Source: Hemileia vastatrix (taxonomy: Eukaryota > Basidiomycota > Pucciniomycetes > Pucciniales > Zaghouaniaceae). From it: DNA of 64,000 bases. Every line of letters begins with the position of its first letter. The first letter of the stretch is position 1. Location: the NCBI GenBank assembly GCA_030280995.1, contig JASXTE010000013.1, forward strand, positions 8,897,001-8,961,000. The letters run 5' to 3'. Made by a program: the position numbers and the translations under genes. Below, piece after piece: positions 23,022-33,600 of this stretch. The notes beneath the pieces were generated by a model that was not told where the DNA came from, searched no databases, and worked only from the letters and a program-made list of their open reading frames with translations.

Positions 23022-23523
23022 ACATCCACCAATAATACTAAAAGTTTCTAAATCAAGTAAAACACTAAGAAAATAGTAAAATATGATTAAATACCATCAA
23101 AACATAAAAGATAGAGAAAAATCTTGGTTATCCAATAATAATAATCACCTTCCAAAATTCTAAATATCCATCACGATAATCCAGAAAATCGCTACTAACG
23201 TTCCAAAAATAAACCCAAAAGAGCCCCAGAAAATACCCAAAAGATAGAGAATCACCCCAAAAATTCATAAAACCATCAAATCACAATAAAAATACCACCA
23301 TATAACCATTGCAAAATACCACAAATCAACACAAAAAAATCCATAAAAACCAAATTAACACCTGGTAACACCATAATTTCTTTTCAGTCAAGATTCAATC
23401 AAATTTTCACCTAAGTGGCCTACCCAGATGTGGAACTCCAAATCCTCCCTCCAATATGGAATTTCCTCATTCACAAAAATTATGGATTCAAAATTTATTC
23501 ATTAAATACCAACATTTTCATCA

Positions 23524-23779
23524 TGAACTCTTCCGATTTTGCATGTTTTCCTAGTGGATCTTCTAATTCTTCAAGAATTTCTTCATCCACCATTCAACAA
23601 AATATAACCAGCTCTCTTGCAGCAGAAGGTGAGTTTTCTTAACCATATATTTACCAAGATTAACAAATTTTAACCCATATAGATAAACCTAAGCCCCCTG
23701 AGGCTTCTTCTTTCAACCAGTTAGACAATGACTACAACTTTTTTAACATTATTCTTACAACAAACAATTCTAAACTTTA
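23524..23779 (+). CDS. Possible small spliced ORF, unknown
   Basis: ATG at 23524 opens a Ser-rich frame (MNSSDFACFPSGSSNSSRIS). It reaches an intron-like segment with GTGAGT donor at about 23632 and CATATAG acceptor at about 23682. After splicing the frame continues DKPKPPEASSFNQLDNDYNF to TAG at 23779, for about 67 residues. A further open stretch after a CTTCAG (about 23815) reads EHSAIINDFNKSAEKFL. The layout recalls a gag first exon of the D/E kind, but I recognise no family and it may be chance. Confidence 0.2.
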
Positions 23780-24012
23780 GATCACACCCAACTTCTTCTC
23801 CTTCTTGCCTTCAGGAACATTCGGCTATCATTAATGACTTTAATAAGAGTGCTGAAAAATTTCTAATGATCAAAATTAGCCACTCTTGATGTAAAGCTTA
23901 AACCAAAATTATTATTTTCATATGATTGAATTTTGAAAATTTAATTGGTGCCGAATTATATAAAAAAATAACCATCTGGTTCTGAAGTTTTCATCACTAA
24001 GAATAAGAGAGT

Positions 24013-24184
24013 GGGTTTCCACCTCTAATGTGCTAGAACTGAAATGATCTAGATATTGCCATAAGGTCCTAAAATTCCTATCTACCAAACTTTAAATCCC
24101 CAATGAAATTAAGATAGAAGGCTTCCACCCCTACTGAGATAGAACAACAATGATCTAGACACTGCCATAAGGTCCTCCAATTCC
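24013..24184 (+). repeat. Two-copy tandem repeat, ~107-bp period
   Basis: The segment with TTCCACCTCTAATGTGCTAG and TGCCATAAGGTCCT (24013-24078) recurs at 24120-24184 with about 80% identity. No ORF is associated. Confidence 0.65.
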
Positions 24185-24419
24185 CACAAATTCATTCATC
24201 ATACCAATTTTCCTACATCACCAAATCAGTCCTACAACCAAAAATCTCCACAAACAAAAATTTTGACCAACTAAATCACCTATTCCCATTATTATCCCAT
24301 TCCTCTTCTAAAATAAATCTTGAAGATCATCAAAATAAAAAGTCCATAATCCAAAGTTTTCTGCATAATTGTAAATTTAGGAGATAGATACAATAAAATC
24401 CTTTAAATGAGTGATTGAT

Positions 24420-26180
24420 AAAAAATGACTGTTGTGGTCTTCCAACATTGGCAGAGGCCTTTGTTGGGCTGTTTGGTGCTGTTTTGGTATGTCTTAATTG
24501 ACATTGGTTGAATAATTGGGTGTTTTTCTGGTTTTATTCAGTGAATATTGGGACTATGGGTATGTGGGAACAGCCATTGAATAGCCTCGGTTTTTCAATA
24601 TATTTTATGTCTTGATGACATTTTTCATATTCTACGTTTTAATTGGTCATTTTCTCATTTTTCATTTCTAAAAGATAGCTGTTTAATTTTTTTTAAAGCT
24701 AACCTTAAGTCTTAGGGTTAAGTGATTAACCATTAGGTAGAGATAATTTGGCTCTATATTTTATGTCTCAATGTTGTCATAGCTTAATTTTGTGTTTTAA
24801 GGGTTTTAGTAGTTGCGGTAGATTTTTCTAAGTATTTTGGGCTTTATTAGAGGTTTTTGGTGGTTTCTGGCTTCAGGGAGATCTGACTGCTTCTAGGAAG
24901 GCTGCCGGCCTTGTTTATAGAAGGCTGGGAACCATTTCTAGAGGTTTTATATTCAATTTGGATGTCAAAAGCGCCAAATTGTTTTCTGTTCATGGATTTT
25001 TTTAATGGTGGTCTGTGTGTACATACTGAATAAGACAGTTTGGGGGAACTTTAATGATCATACAAACATCCAGAAGTGATATCATGGCTTCTCACTCAGT
25101 TTTTACTGTTTTTGGCCACAATTGGCTGTGTTTGTTGCAAGTTTAGTTCTTCATTTAACTCAACTTTGGAAACTGGTTTCTCTGGTGTAGATTTGGAACC
25201 TGCATCAAGTATTATTTCTGTTTTCTGTGAAAAAAGTGCACAGTGTTTTGTTTTTCTGGTGTGGATCTTTCTGCATTTCTGGTTTCTGGTTCTTTGGTTT
25301 GCATTGGTCTGCTATTGGCTACTGTCTTGACTTGTTAAGAAGTCAAGAAGTGTGTTGGAAGGGGTTTAGTAACAGTTTCTAATTTTCTGTAGCAAATAAA
25401 TCTCAACTGGTATTTCTCAAAGGGACATGGGTTTTTCTCTCTAGTCTTACTCCAACTCCCTTGGTCAAGGCCTATATTTAGTACTATAGGATTGTCTACA
25501 CTGTCACCACGCAATATGGGAGGCAGACATTCTAGCAAGTCCGCAACCTTGAACCCTAATTCATATCTTTTTGAGCCCTCATTGAATTAGTGATAAAACA
25601 ACCAAGAGAACAAATCTTGAGATATGAAGGATGAGATTTTGTTTATAGAAATTTTAATACAGTGCAGACCACACTCAAATTAATCTGAAAAATACATATT
25701 TTAATCTATTTAAGCAGTTTCTTTGCAAATTAAAAAAAAAGAAAACCAATGTATAGATCCAGCAAGATACCATCTGACATTATTATATAAGTTTCTTTGT
25801 CCAGAAATACATGGATAAACTACAACTTGAAATATGTCAATTTGTTCATGAAAGGTTATTTTGTGCATTTATATTATTTATTGTATTATTTTCAATAATT
25901 GAAAAAATTATATACTTATTTTATGACTAGATAATATTGAATATTATAAATCATTAAAATATCTAAAGAAGGTGCAAAAATCTTAAAAGTGATGTTACAA
26001 AGAATTTACTTAGAACATATAATTTTCAAATTCAATTGACATACTATATTTCACTATTAAATAAAAAAAAATTTAATACTAATATTTATTAAAATTTATT
26101 TCCCCTCTTCTTCAAAATTTTCAAATTATTAAAATGTAGATTATTATTTGATTTAATTAAATGAAGAGAACAAAAGTATA
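24420..26180. other. AT/GT-rich stretch without convincing gene
   Basis: 24420-25330 is T- and G-rich and gives an 84-codon hydrophobic ORF (25076-25330) whose composition simply follows the base bias. From 25560 to 26180 the DNA is plain AT-rich. I see no retroelement motif or repeat end here. Confidence 0.5.
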
Positions 26181-26299
26181 GGAGTTGTGGATTTTTAGGA
26201 TTCAAGGAATTTCTTTGACCACTCTTTGTAACATATTTTATATATTTTATATTTTTTGTATATTTATTTTATATTACTATCTTCTTTTATTGTCTTTTT

Positions 26300-26850
26300 T
26301 TACTCCCTCTCAAGAATGCCCCACTCTTTTCCCTTTGAAATATTTTGTTAATCTTACCTCATATTTCTCCCCAACCTTTTCACTCCCTTTGTCATAATTT
26401 TCAACCCCTATCCACATTTTCCTATCCCTCTCCATGCCTCTCTACCCCTCTCCACTTCTCTCCTTCCAGTTTGCTTACCTCCCCATTTCTCCCTAACACT
26501 TTATTTTTATATACAGAAATAGGGACTGAGTTGAAAGGGTGGAAATTGGGGTTCAAGGATAGTGAAGGCAAGGTAAAGGGGAGGAATGGGAATACAAGGG
26601 TTGGGGAGGCTGGAGAGGGGGGTGAGGAAGGGTATATGGGGTAGTAAAAAGGTTGGGAAAGAGTTGGAAGGGAAGATTAAGGGTTCCAAGGCATTTTGAA
26701 TGAAGAAAAGGGTCAGGTAGAGGTCGAGAGAGGTGAAATGGGGATCAAAAGAGGATGGCATATAATGGGGCTGGGAGGATAGCAAAAGGGGTGGGGAGGC
26801 AAGACAAGCATGTGTTGATAGAATTGAAAGGGATGGGGATTGGTGCAAAC
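26300..26850. repeat. Pyrimidine tract followed by purine tract
   Basis: 26300-26515 is C/T-rich on the plus strand (CCCCTCTCCACTTCTCTCC) and 26520-26840 is G/A-rich (GGGGAGGAATGGGAATACAAG). The two halves are roughly complementary in composition but not a clean inverted repeat. ORFs on both strands (26345-26644 plus, 26507-26905 minus) are by-products. Confidence 0.55.
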
Positions 26851-27399
26851 AGAGTGTGAAAATTGGAGGATGAACTCTGTTCTTTGGGCAAATAACAGAG
26901 TTCAATTCTTTAAAATATTAGCTGAAACATAGTTTTCAATTCTGTAAAAAAAGTTGTATGTAATAGAAAAATTCACTGATTTTTTTATATGTAATCTGAA
27001 AGTTTTTAATAAAATTATTGTATTTAAGAATTGTGATATTGTCTATCAATTTTTATTGATCAACTTAATTTAATAAAGTATTATTTAAATAAGTTGCTTC
27101 AAAAAATACTGTGCATTGAGTAGACTCATGGAATGATTTTTTCTGGCTTCCATTCAGTTATCCTCATACTTTCACTATGTTTTCAATATAGATACATTAT
27201 TATTTGAGTGATACTTCAAGTGAAAGTTCAGTATTACTTCAGTCTGAGTTCCATCTGATTTCCATCTGACTTCAAGTTGCCGACTTGCTAGCAAGCCCCC
27301 CCATATTGCATGGTGTATGATTTCCAAAATCATTCCAATTCTTCCTAATGAGTGTCCAAACAAACAATCAACAAAAGCTCTAGTTTAAGTTCATTGAGG

Positions 27400-27566
27400 A
27401 CCACAAAAATATCTTCTACTTGATATATTTATGTCTTCAAGCATGAAAATTCACCAGTTTATAGTATTAGAGGACATTTACCTGCATTCCAAAACCAATT
27501 CTAGAGATCAACCTAGAAAAAAATAAGCAGGTAAACAAACTTTGTGGGGTAACATTTGATTGAGCA
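27400..27566 (-). other. 3' non-coding piece of G
   Basis: Reverse complement of H 47690-47800: it shares CCAGTTTATAGT, the TAGAGGAC stem region and TGGGGTAA before GAGCAGCCAGCC. Contains one decayed hairpin module near 27455. Left of it no homology was recognised. Confidence 0.5.
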
Positions 27567-27646
27567 GCCAGCCACGCTATCTCAGGAGCCCAGTAATTAA
27601 TATAATAAATTACTGAAATCATGTAAGGAAATAACATTATGTATTA

Positions 27647-27844
27647 GGGGGTATCAAAGTTAGAAATTTGTAATTATTTAAAAGGCATTTCACAAAACAA
27701 AAAGAAAGCCACAAACTTGAAATTAATTCTCAGTAAAAAGGTGTTTTTAATGCAAAATATGGCATATTTTAAAATATAACCATGGATGATTTGGTGGAAA
27801 AAAGAGGTATTTTGAAATGTAAGATTTCTAATTTTGATACCCCC
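27647..27844. mobile_element. MITE 1, 198 bp, TA-flanked
   Basis: Terminal inverted repeats GGGGGTATCAAAGTTAGAAA and its complement (GGGGGTATCAAAATTAGAAA read inward from 27844). The dinucleotide TA sits on both sides (27645-27646, 27845-27846), as for Tc1/mariner-like elements. No ORF, so it is non-autonomous. Confidence 0.85.
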
Positions 27845-28214
27845 TATTATGTAGTTACAATAAATTATTTTTTTAAATATTAAAATTATATAAATATTTT
27901 ATAAATAAGCTAAATAATTACTATATTTAATTTTATTATTAAATAAGTTTTTTATTCCATAAACAAATATTATATTCTAAAAAATCATGGCACATTTCTA
28001 TGTATTTAATATTTCTCAAAAATTAATAAATTAATAATTATATTTTAAGCTTAATTATATTTAACTTATAATTTATTTACAAATAAATTAATATAATTTA
28101 TATATTAAATCCACCTCATCCTATAATATTATCCATAAATATTGGGAACTTTTTTGACCCTTAACTATGTCAGTAAAATTACTAAATAACTTAAAACACA
28201 TATTAGGGGGTATC

Positions 28215-29012
28215 TGTCAGCCAGGCTACTAGACTTACCCGGTAAAATAATTAATTATTTTACTGAGTTATAGCCACGCCTTTCTTCCTAATAATAATTA
28301 TTTATTTATTTACTTAAGTAGTACTTACAATTAACTAAAGTTAAGTACAATAAGTAGTATAAATAAATAATATAAATAAAATGTCCCTTACAATTTTACT
28401 CCCTAACACCGTGCTCAAAAGTATATGTCAAAGGGAGTAAAATTAATAATAAATTTATAATATAAAAACTTTAAAACAATTATATTACCTCAGTGAGAGA
28501 TCTGTAATCCCGTGAAAGTAATATAATTGATTAATTATTGTGTAATAATTGTGACAGTCCAAGGAATTCAAACTTTGTTGCTTATAAATTTTATGCCCTT
28601 GTTAACGTACTAATTTATTACTTTCTTATGTCATTTATGTACTCCTTTTTCTTGTCATTCTTTTCTCTCACACTCACAGTAGACGGTGTAAATTCCTTAC
28701 ATTTTATTTCCTCATATTTTGCCTATAAAAGGCCTCTGATTTTGTGCTTTTCAAACCATTCTTTTATCACCTTACTTTATTATTACTATTTACAACACCA
28801 TACTTATTTTTATGTTTTATCACATTAGTAGTTACAAGAGCGTAATTCTAATCAATAAATTATATAAATATTTGAAAATCTACCTCTTATATTTGATTAA
28901 TAAATCATTTAGATTAAGAAATATGTACCAATTTTTGAGAGTTCATTTAAATCCTTAAAATCCTCATAGAAACTTCATACCAAATCTTCTAGACCAAAAG
29001 CGTACCTTGAAA
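28215..29012 (+). repeat. 5' LTR of chromovirus D
   Basis: 798 bp. Starts TGTCAGCCAGGCTACTAGAC and ends CCTTGAAA, where the 3' LTR has CCTTGACA. TATAAAAG at 28724-28731. Confidence 0.93.
28724..28731 (+). promoter_or_regulatory. TATA box in D 5' LTR
   Basis: TATAAAAG within GCCTATAAAAGGCCTC. The same position is kept in the 3' LTR (36569-36576). Comparable boxes occur in LTR P, the C-type LTRs and LTR H. Confidence 0.6.
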
Positions 29013-30065
29013 ATTGAGGGCTTTCCGAATTATCGATGGTGCAACAATATTTGAGGCGTAATCGAGGGGACCATTGGTGTGCGAGTACCTGTAAAGGACG
29101 AGAGAAGGCAAGAAAACGACGAACGTCATACGTCACGTGACAAAAATTTTTGCTGCGAACGGGAATCAAACCGCCCTCCAAAAATTAAGTTCATATACTG
29201 ACTAAACGTCGTATATATTGTGGTAATTATTGTTATTACTATTTTTGGGTTACTCTTCACTCTTCAGTTGCTACGTATTTCCTTTTACTCAGCACTCTGT
29301 AAGTGGCATTAATTTGCTCATTTTTCAGGGGGAGGTGTCTGGTAATTGGACTTTATTTTTATTATTATATTTTTTATTTATTTTTCCTGGTAGACCATAA
29401 TAGAGCAATAAGTGTTCTTAGTCCCAGAGGTAATAAAATAATTATATTTTAATATTATTTATTATAATTTCAGTTGAAATTTGTCCTGATTAATTTAATT
29501 GTTCCAGTTGACAAATTGTCCTGACAATAATATTTTTAATTAATATATAATTAATATTTAATTACTTCAGTAGAATTTGAGTCCTGGTAATTCAATAAAT
29601 ATTTTAATTAATAAAACTCATATTTAATTATTTCAGTTGACATTAAGTCCTGGTAATTAAGTGATCAAGCTTAATAAAATTTTAAAATAAAAATTTATAT
29701 TTAATTACTTCAGTTGTCATTAAGTCCTGGTAGTTAAGTTATCAGTTTAATAAAATTTTGTTAAATTAATAAAGTTTCATATTTTATTACTTCAGTTGAC
29801 AATAAGTCCTGGTAATAAATTAGTTGATTTAAATCCTGAAAATAATTAATTAAAAATTATTAATAAAAATTTTAATTTATTTCTAAAGTTGATTATATTA
29901 TAATCCTGGTTTTAAATTTTTTTTATTATTAATAAATTAATTTTATTTAAGTTGATTTTTATCCTGAAAAAAGATTTTTTATTTATTTTATTTTTTAATA
30001 AAAAATCAAAAATAAAGACTAATTAATCTTATTGTCTCTTTTCTTCATTTCAGTAAAATCTTAAA
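29013..30065 (+). promoter_or_regulatory. Leader of D with primer-binding region
   Basis: After the LTR comes ATTGAGGGCTTTCC, related to ATTGGGGGTCTTTCC in B and so the likely primer-binding site. A conserved block shared with E (TTTACTCAGCACT, then CAGGGGGAGGTG followed by TCTGGTAATT) lies at 29285-29350. The repeat array follows at 29465-29960. The last bases before the ATG read TTTTCTTCATTTCAGTAAAA, a splice-acceptor-like sequence 15 nt upstream of the start. Confidence 0.6.
29465..29965 (+). repeat. Leader repeat array of D (16-nt modules)
   Basis: About nine units. The clearest are 29571-29586, 29637-29652, 29714-29729 and 29796-29811. Each is exactly 16 nt (type TTGACATTAAGTCCTG), preceded by a T-rich tract and CAG and followed by GGTAAT or GGTAGT. 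Spacers between them are 50, 61 and 66 nt. Flanking units (29474, 29508, 29830, 29890, 29950) have lost the GT. Many copies can also fold as a small hairpin, GAC/GTC and CAG/CTG. Confidence 0.8.
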
Positions 30066-30681
30066 ATGACTGACCAAAGTGCTTCTGCTGCACGTGAAGA
30101 AGAACTAGACTTAATTGATTATGATGAGCCTACTTCTGTAAGTTCTCCTTTAACAAGAAGAGTTTCTCAAACTAATAAATCCTTGCCCCAAACAGGATGT
30201 AGAGATGGAAGAAGTAGAAATCCTAGTGGACACAACTCAGGATCAGAAGCCTATGATAAACCCACAAGAAGAGCTTCCAAAAGGCTTCAGGATAAAAAAG
30301 ATGGCATTGTCTCAGCAGGTAAAGAATCTGTCTACTCACATAAAGGAGTTAAGGACAGAAAGCTTGAGACTAAAGGTAAGGGTAGATGCTTTGGAAGAAA
30401 AGGTGAGAAGAACAGATACTTTTCTCCAAGAGAAGTAGAAACCTCTTCCTCCCAGGGATCAACAGTAATTGGCTCCTCAGTCCCAAGAGAAGGTGGAAGT
30501 GTCCAAGTGGCAGTGGGACTGGCTAAACACTCAGTGGGACTACCTGTCTCAAAACCAGCATCAGTTACCTCAGGCAGGTCCATCAAGGCCCACCCAGGTC
30601 AACCCCACTCCTCCCCACCCTTATCAAGGAGGCAAAAGAAGAAGAAAGCCCAATATGGTGATACCCAGCAAACCCTGGTAA
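30066..30681 (+). CDS. Spliced N-terminal Gag frame of D
   Basis: Exon 1 30066-30137 (24 codons) joins exon 2 30196-30681 in the +1 frame, giving DVEMEEVEILVDTT and a KKM motif, a coiled coil (QQVKNLSTHIKELRTESLRL), one TAG near 30436, then QEKVEVSKWQWDWLNTQWDY, a Pro-rich linker, a basic GGKRRRK patch and Trp-TAA. The order matches A, B and E. The unspliced frame is also open for 213 codons (30066-30707), but it diverges from the equivalent frame in A, so the spliced frame is the conserved one. Gag downstream is in the third frame here because D lacks about 59 nt present in E just after the Trp codon. Confidence 0.6.
30138..30195 (+). other. Predicted 58-nt gag intron in D
   Basis: GTAAGT donor directly after 72 nt of coding sequence, ACTAATAA branch at about 30170, CCAAACAG acceptor. 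Position, length and signals equal those of E. Confidence 0.68.
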
Positions 30682-33600
30682 ATCTGGAAGGGAGGATGAA
30701 ACCTTGAGACCTATAGAGGATGGGAGTAGTAGACAAATCACTCATGTATCTAATCCTTTACTTTTAATTGCTACCTCAATAATTAATCCTGATATGGCTG
30801 TGATTGATGAAACTCTTGACCCTGAGTTCTATGAAAGTCTGGAAAGCTACTCAGTTTCCTTATTGAGAAACACTCCAGATGTAGCAAGAATTAATGATGA
30901 GCACTTGAGAGATATTATTGCCAAGCAAAATCCTATAATGAACAATATGCAATTGATTCAGAGATATAATAGTTTGTTAACTGATCAGGGCTATCAAGCA
31001 TTAAGAAGTGAATCATAGAGAGTCTCTTATGAATTGTCTCATTAAAAAGCAACCCATGAAAAGAAAGTTGCTTTATGGCAAAATATAAAAAATGATTTGT
31101 CTAAACTAAAAGATACTATATCTGCCTGTTTCCAGGAGGTAGAGATAGATAAGATAAATCTGAAAAGATTGAATGACCATTTGTCATCTTTTCAAAATAA
31201 AAATCAGTTATCTTTTGCAACTATCAATGAGAGTTTATCTAGTCTTCCAAGAATGAAAACAAGACTAACAACCATTGAAAAAAAATTGAACTCATTGTTA
31301 AATGACCAAAAATATTCTGACATTTCTGAAAAGGAACATATAGTGCAGGATGCTCAGATAGTACCTGTGGCTAGTACATCTAAAGTAAAAATAGCTCCAG
31401 AGATACCTGTTGATAACACTGAGTTTCCATCAAAAACTGATGATGCACCAGGATCTGCAACAGAAGGATTAAACAATGATATTTCAGCCCAATTAGAGAA
31501 ATTACAGCTGCTTCTTACTCAGAAACAAGCTAGTACTAAGGAGACTCCCTCAAATCAAAAGAATTGGCCAAAACTTGACCATTACCCAACATTTGATGGT
31601 GATTCTTCCTCTGATTGGCAACAATTTATTTGCAGAATTGATAACTTAAAAAATTCTTAGAAACTCCCAGATGAGGAAATTGTGTCCAAGTTAATTTCTT
31701 TGTTCACTAATGTTGCCCTGATGTGATATGAATCTGTTCTCCTGGATGGGAATGACTACTCATGGGAGGATTGGAAGAAATTAATTAAAGCACAATTTGG
31801 TGGCTCCAAGTTCAGAATGGCTCAACAAAGGCAGTATGAGGAAGCTAGATATAGCTCTTTTACTGATAAACCTATTGAGTTTTTAATGAAACTTGTAAAA
31901 ATCTTAAGGGCAATGGACCCAAATATGGAGTTTGATTTATGGAAGGACAGGATCCTCTATAAATTACCAATGTCTCTGAGAGACTTGATAGTGGCTAGGA
32001 CTGAGTTCTTCAAAGAACCCTCTTCTTTCATTAATACTTGAAATGAGATACTTCTAAAAAATAAGTATGATGCCAGAAGATTCATTCCTAGGACCCCTTT
32101 GGAGAAACCCTCCACTTACCAGCAGAAACCTCTGGAAAAGGTTGGTAAACCTTCTGCCCCTGTTGCACCAAAGAAGTATGCAACAAACACTTGCTTTAAG
32201 TGCAACAAGCCTTGGTAGAAAGGCCATGTTTGTGACAAGAAGATAAATCTTGTAGAGAAAACAGAGGAGCATGCTGATGACACAGTGGTACTGGATGATA
32301 CATCAAGTGATTGTGCCAGCAATATTTCATATGAATCTCAACAAGAAATCTTGATGCTGGAAGAGGATATCCATTATTTAAATACTATTGACATTGATAA
32401 TAATGATTTATCTACAGTTGAAGATGCTGAGATCATAAAGAAGATTGAGGATAGCTCAATTATTATTGCCCCTCTTAAGGCACCAGTCTTGATCAATGGA
32501 ACCAGCATTGAAGTTGTTCTGGATTCTGGAGCTGGAAGAAGTGTAGTATCTGAAAGAGAACTTGCTTCAGTAGATCAAGACTATAAATCTAAACTGATGC
32601 CTATCATTTCTGAAAATTGGAGAGGGTATGGCTCTGTTTTGTCCCCCATTGGGAAATACAAAGCCACAGTGTTTTTTAAATATAACCATGGTTTTGTAAG
32701 AGCTAGTTGTGATTTTGTTGTCATGAAAAATGATAACTTGAGCAATTGGTTTATTGTAGGAAATGATATTTTAACCAAGTATGGCATAAAATTGGATCCT
32801 TCAAACCAATGTTTCACAATGGGGATGAATGGGAAGAGAAAATTTAAGATTTCCTCCCCTAAAAAATTAGTAAAACCAGAATTGAACACATGTAATTCTG
32901 TGGTTCAATATAAAGGAAGATCTACAAAGGAAATTCATGCCCTTATGTCTGAAATTGACAATGCTTCTTTTGGAGAACAACTTTCTGGTGAGGATAAAGA
33001 TTCCATCATTAACTTGATAAAATCTTTTCCTATGGCCTTTGCTCATGGGTCACATGAACTGGGATTAGTTATAGAGGAAAAGAAACTTTCATTGTCTTGC
33101 CCATTAAATAATATACCACCTAGTTTAAAGAAGAAGCCTTATCCTGCTTCTCCCACAAAGAGAAAAGATATTGAAGACAATATCTCTACCCTTTTAAAAA
33201 TGAATATTATTGAAAAGGTAGTTGAAACACCTAAATATTGTGTTATCTCACCAGTCCTAATTTCTTATGAGAAAGATAAAGCCAGGTTATGTGGTGATTA
33301 TAGAGCACTAAACACTTATACTGTTGATGATATCTACCCTTTACCTAGAATCAGCTCTATACATGCTACTTTACAGGGTGCTAAATATATCAGCTGTTTG
33401 AATGGTAATAAAGGATATCACCAGGTACCTGTTGAGAAAAATTCTCAGAACTTTCTGATGATTGCCACTCATATGGGTATTTATAAGTATATTAGGATGT
33501 CATTTGGCCCTAAAAATGCCCCTTCAGTTTTCCAAAAAGTAATGGATAACACATTCCATCAAGAGATAATTGAAGGATGGCTAATGGTTTATATTGATGA

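Noticed and set aside
25076..25330. 84-codon hydrophobic ORF that looks like a membrane protein
   Set aside because: It sits in T/G-biased DNA where Leu, Phe, Val and Trp codons arise automatically; no signal, homologue or conserved neighbour.
27900..28200. AT-rich stretch considered as an unknown element
   Set aside because: It aligns with the interior of solo LTR P at 48620-48960.
30332..30586. Minus-strand ORF antisense to D gag
   Set aside because: Shadow of the G+C-richer overlapping gag region, not present as an intact frame in A, B or E.
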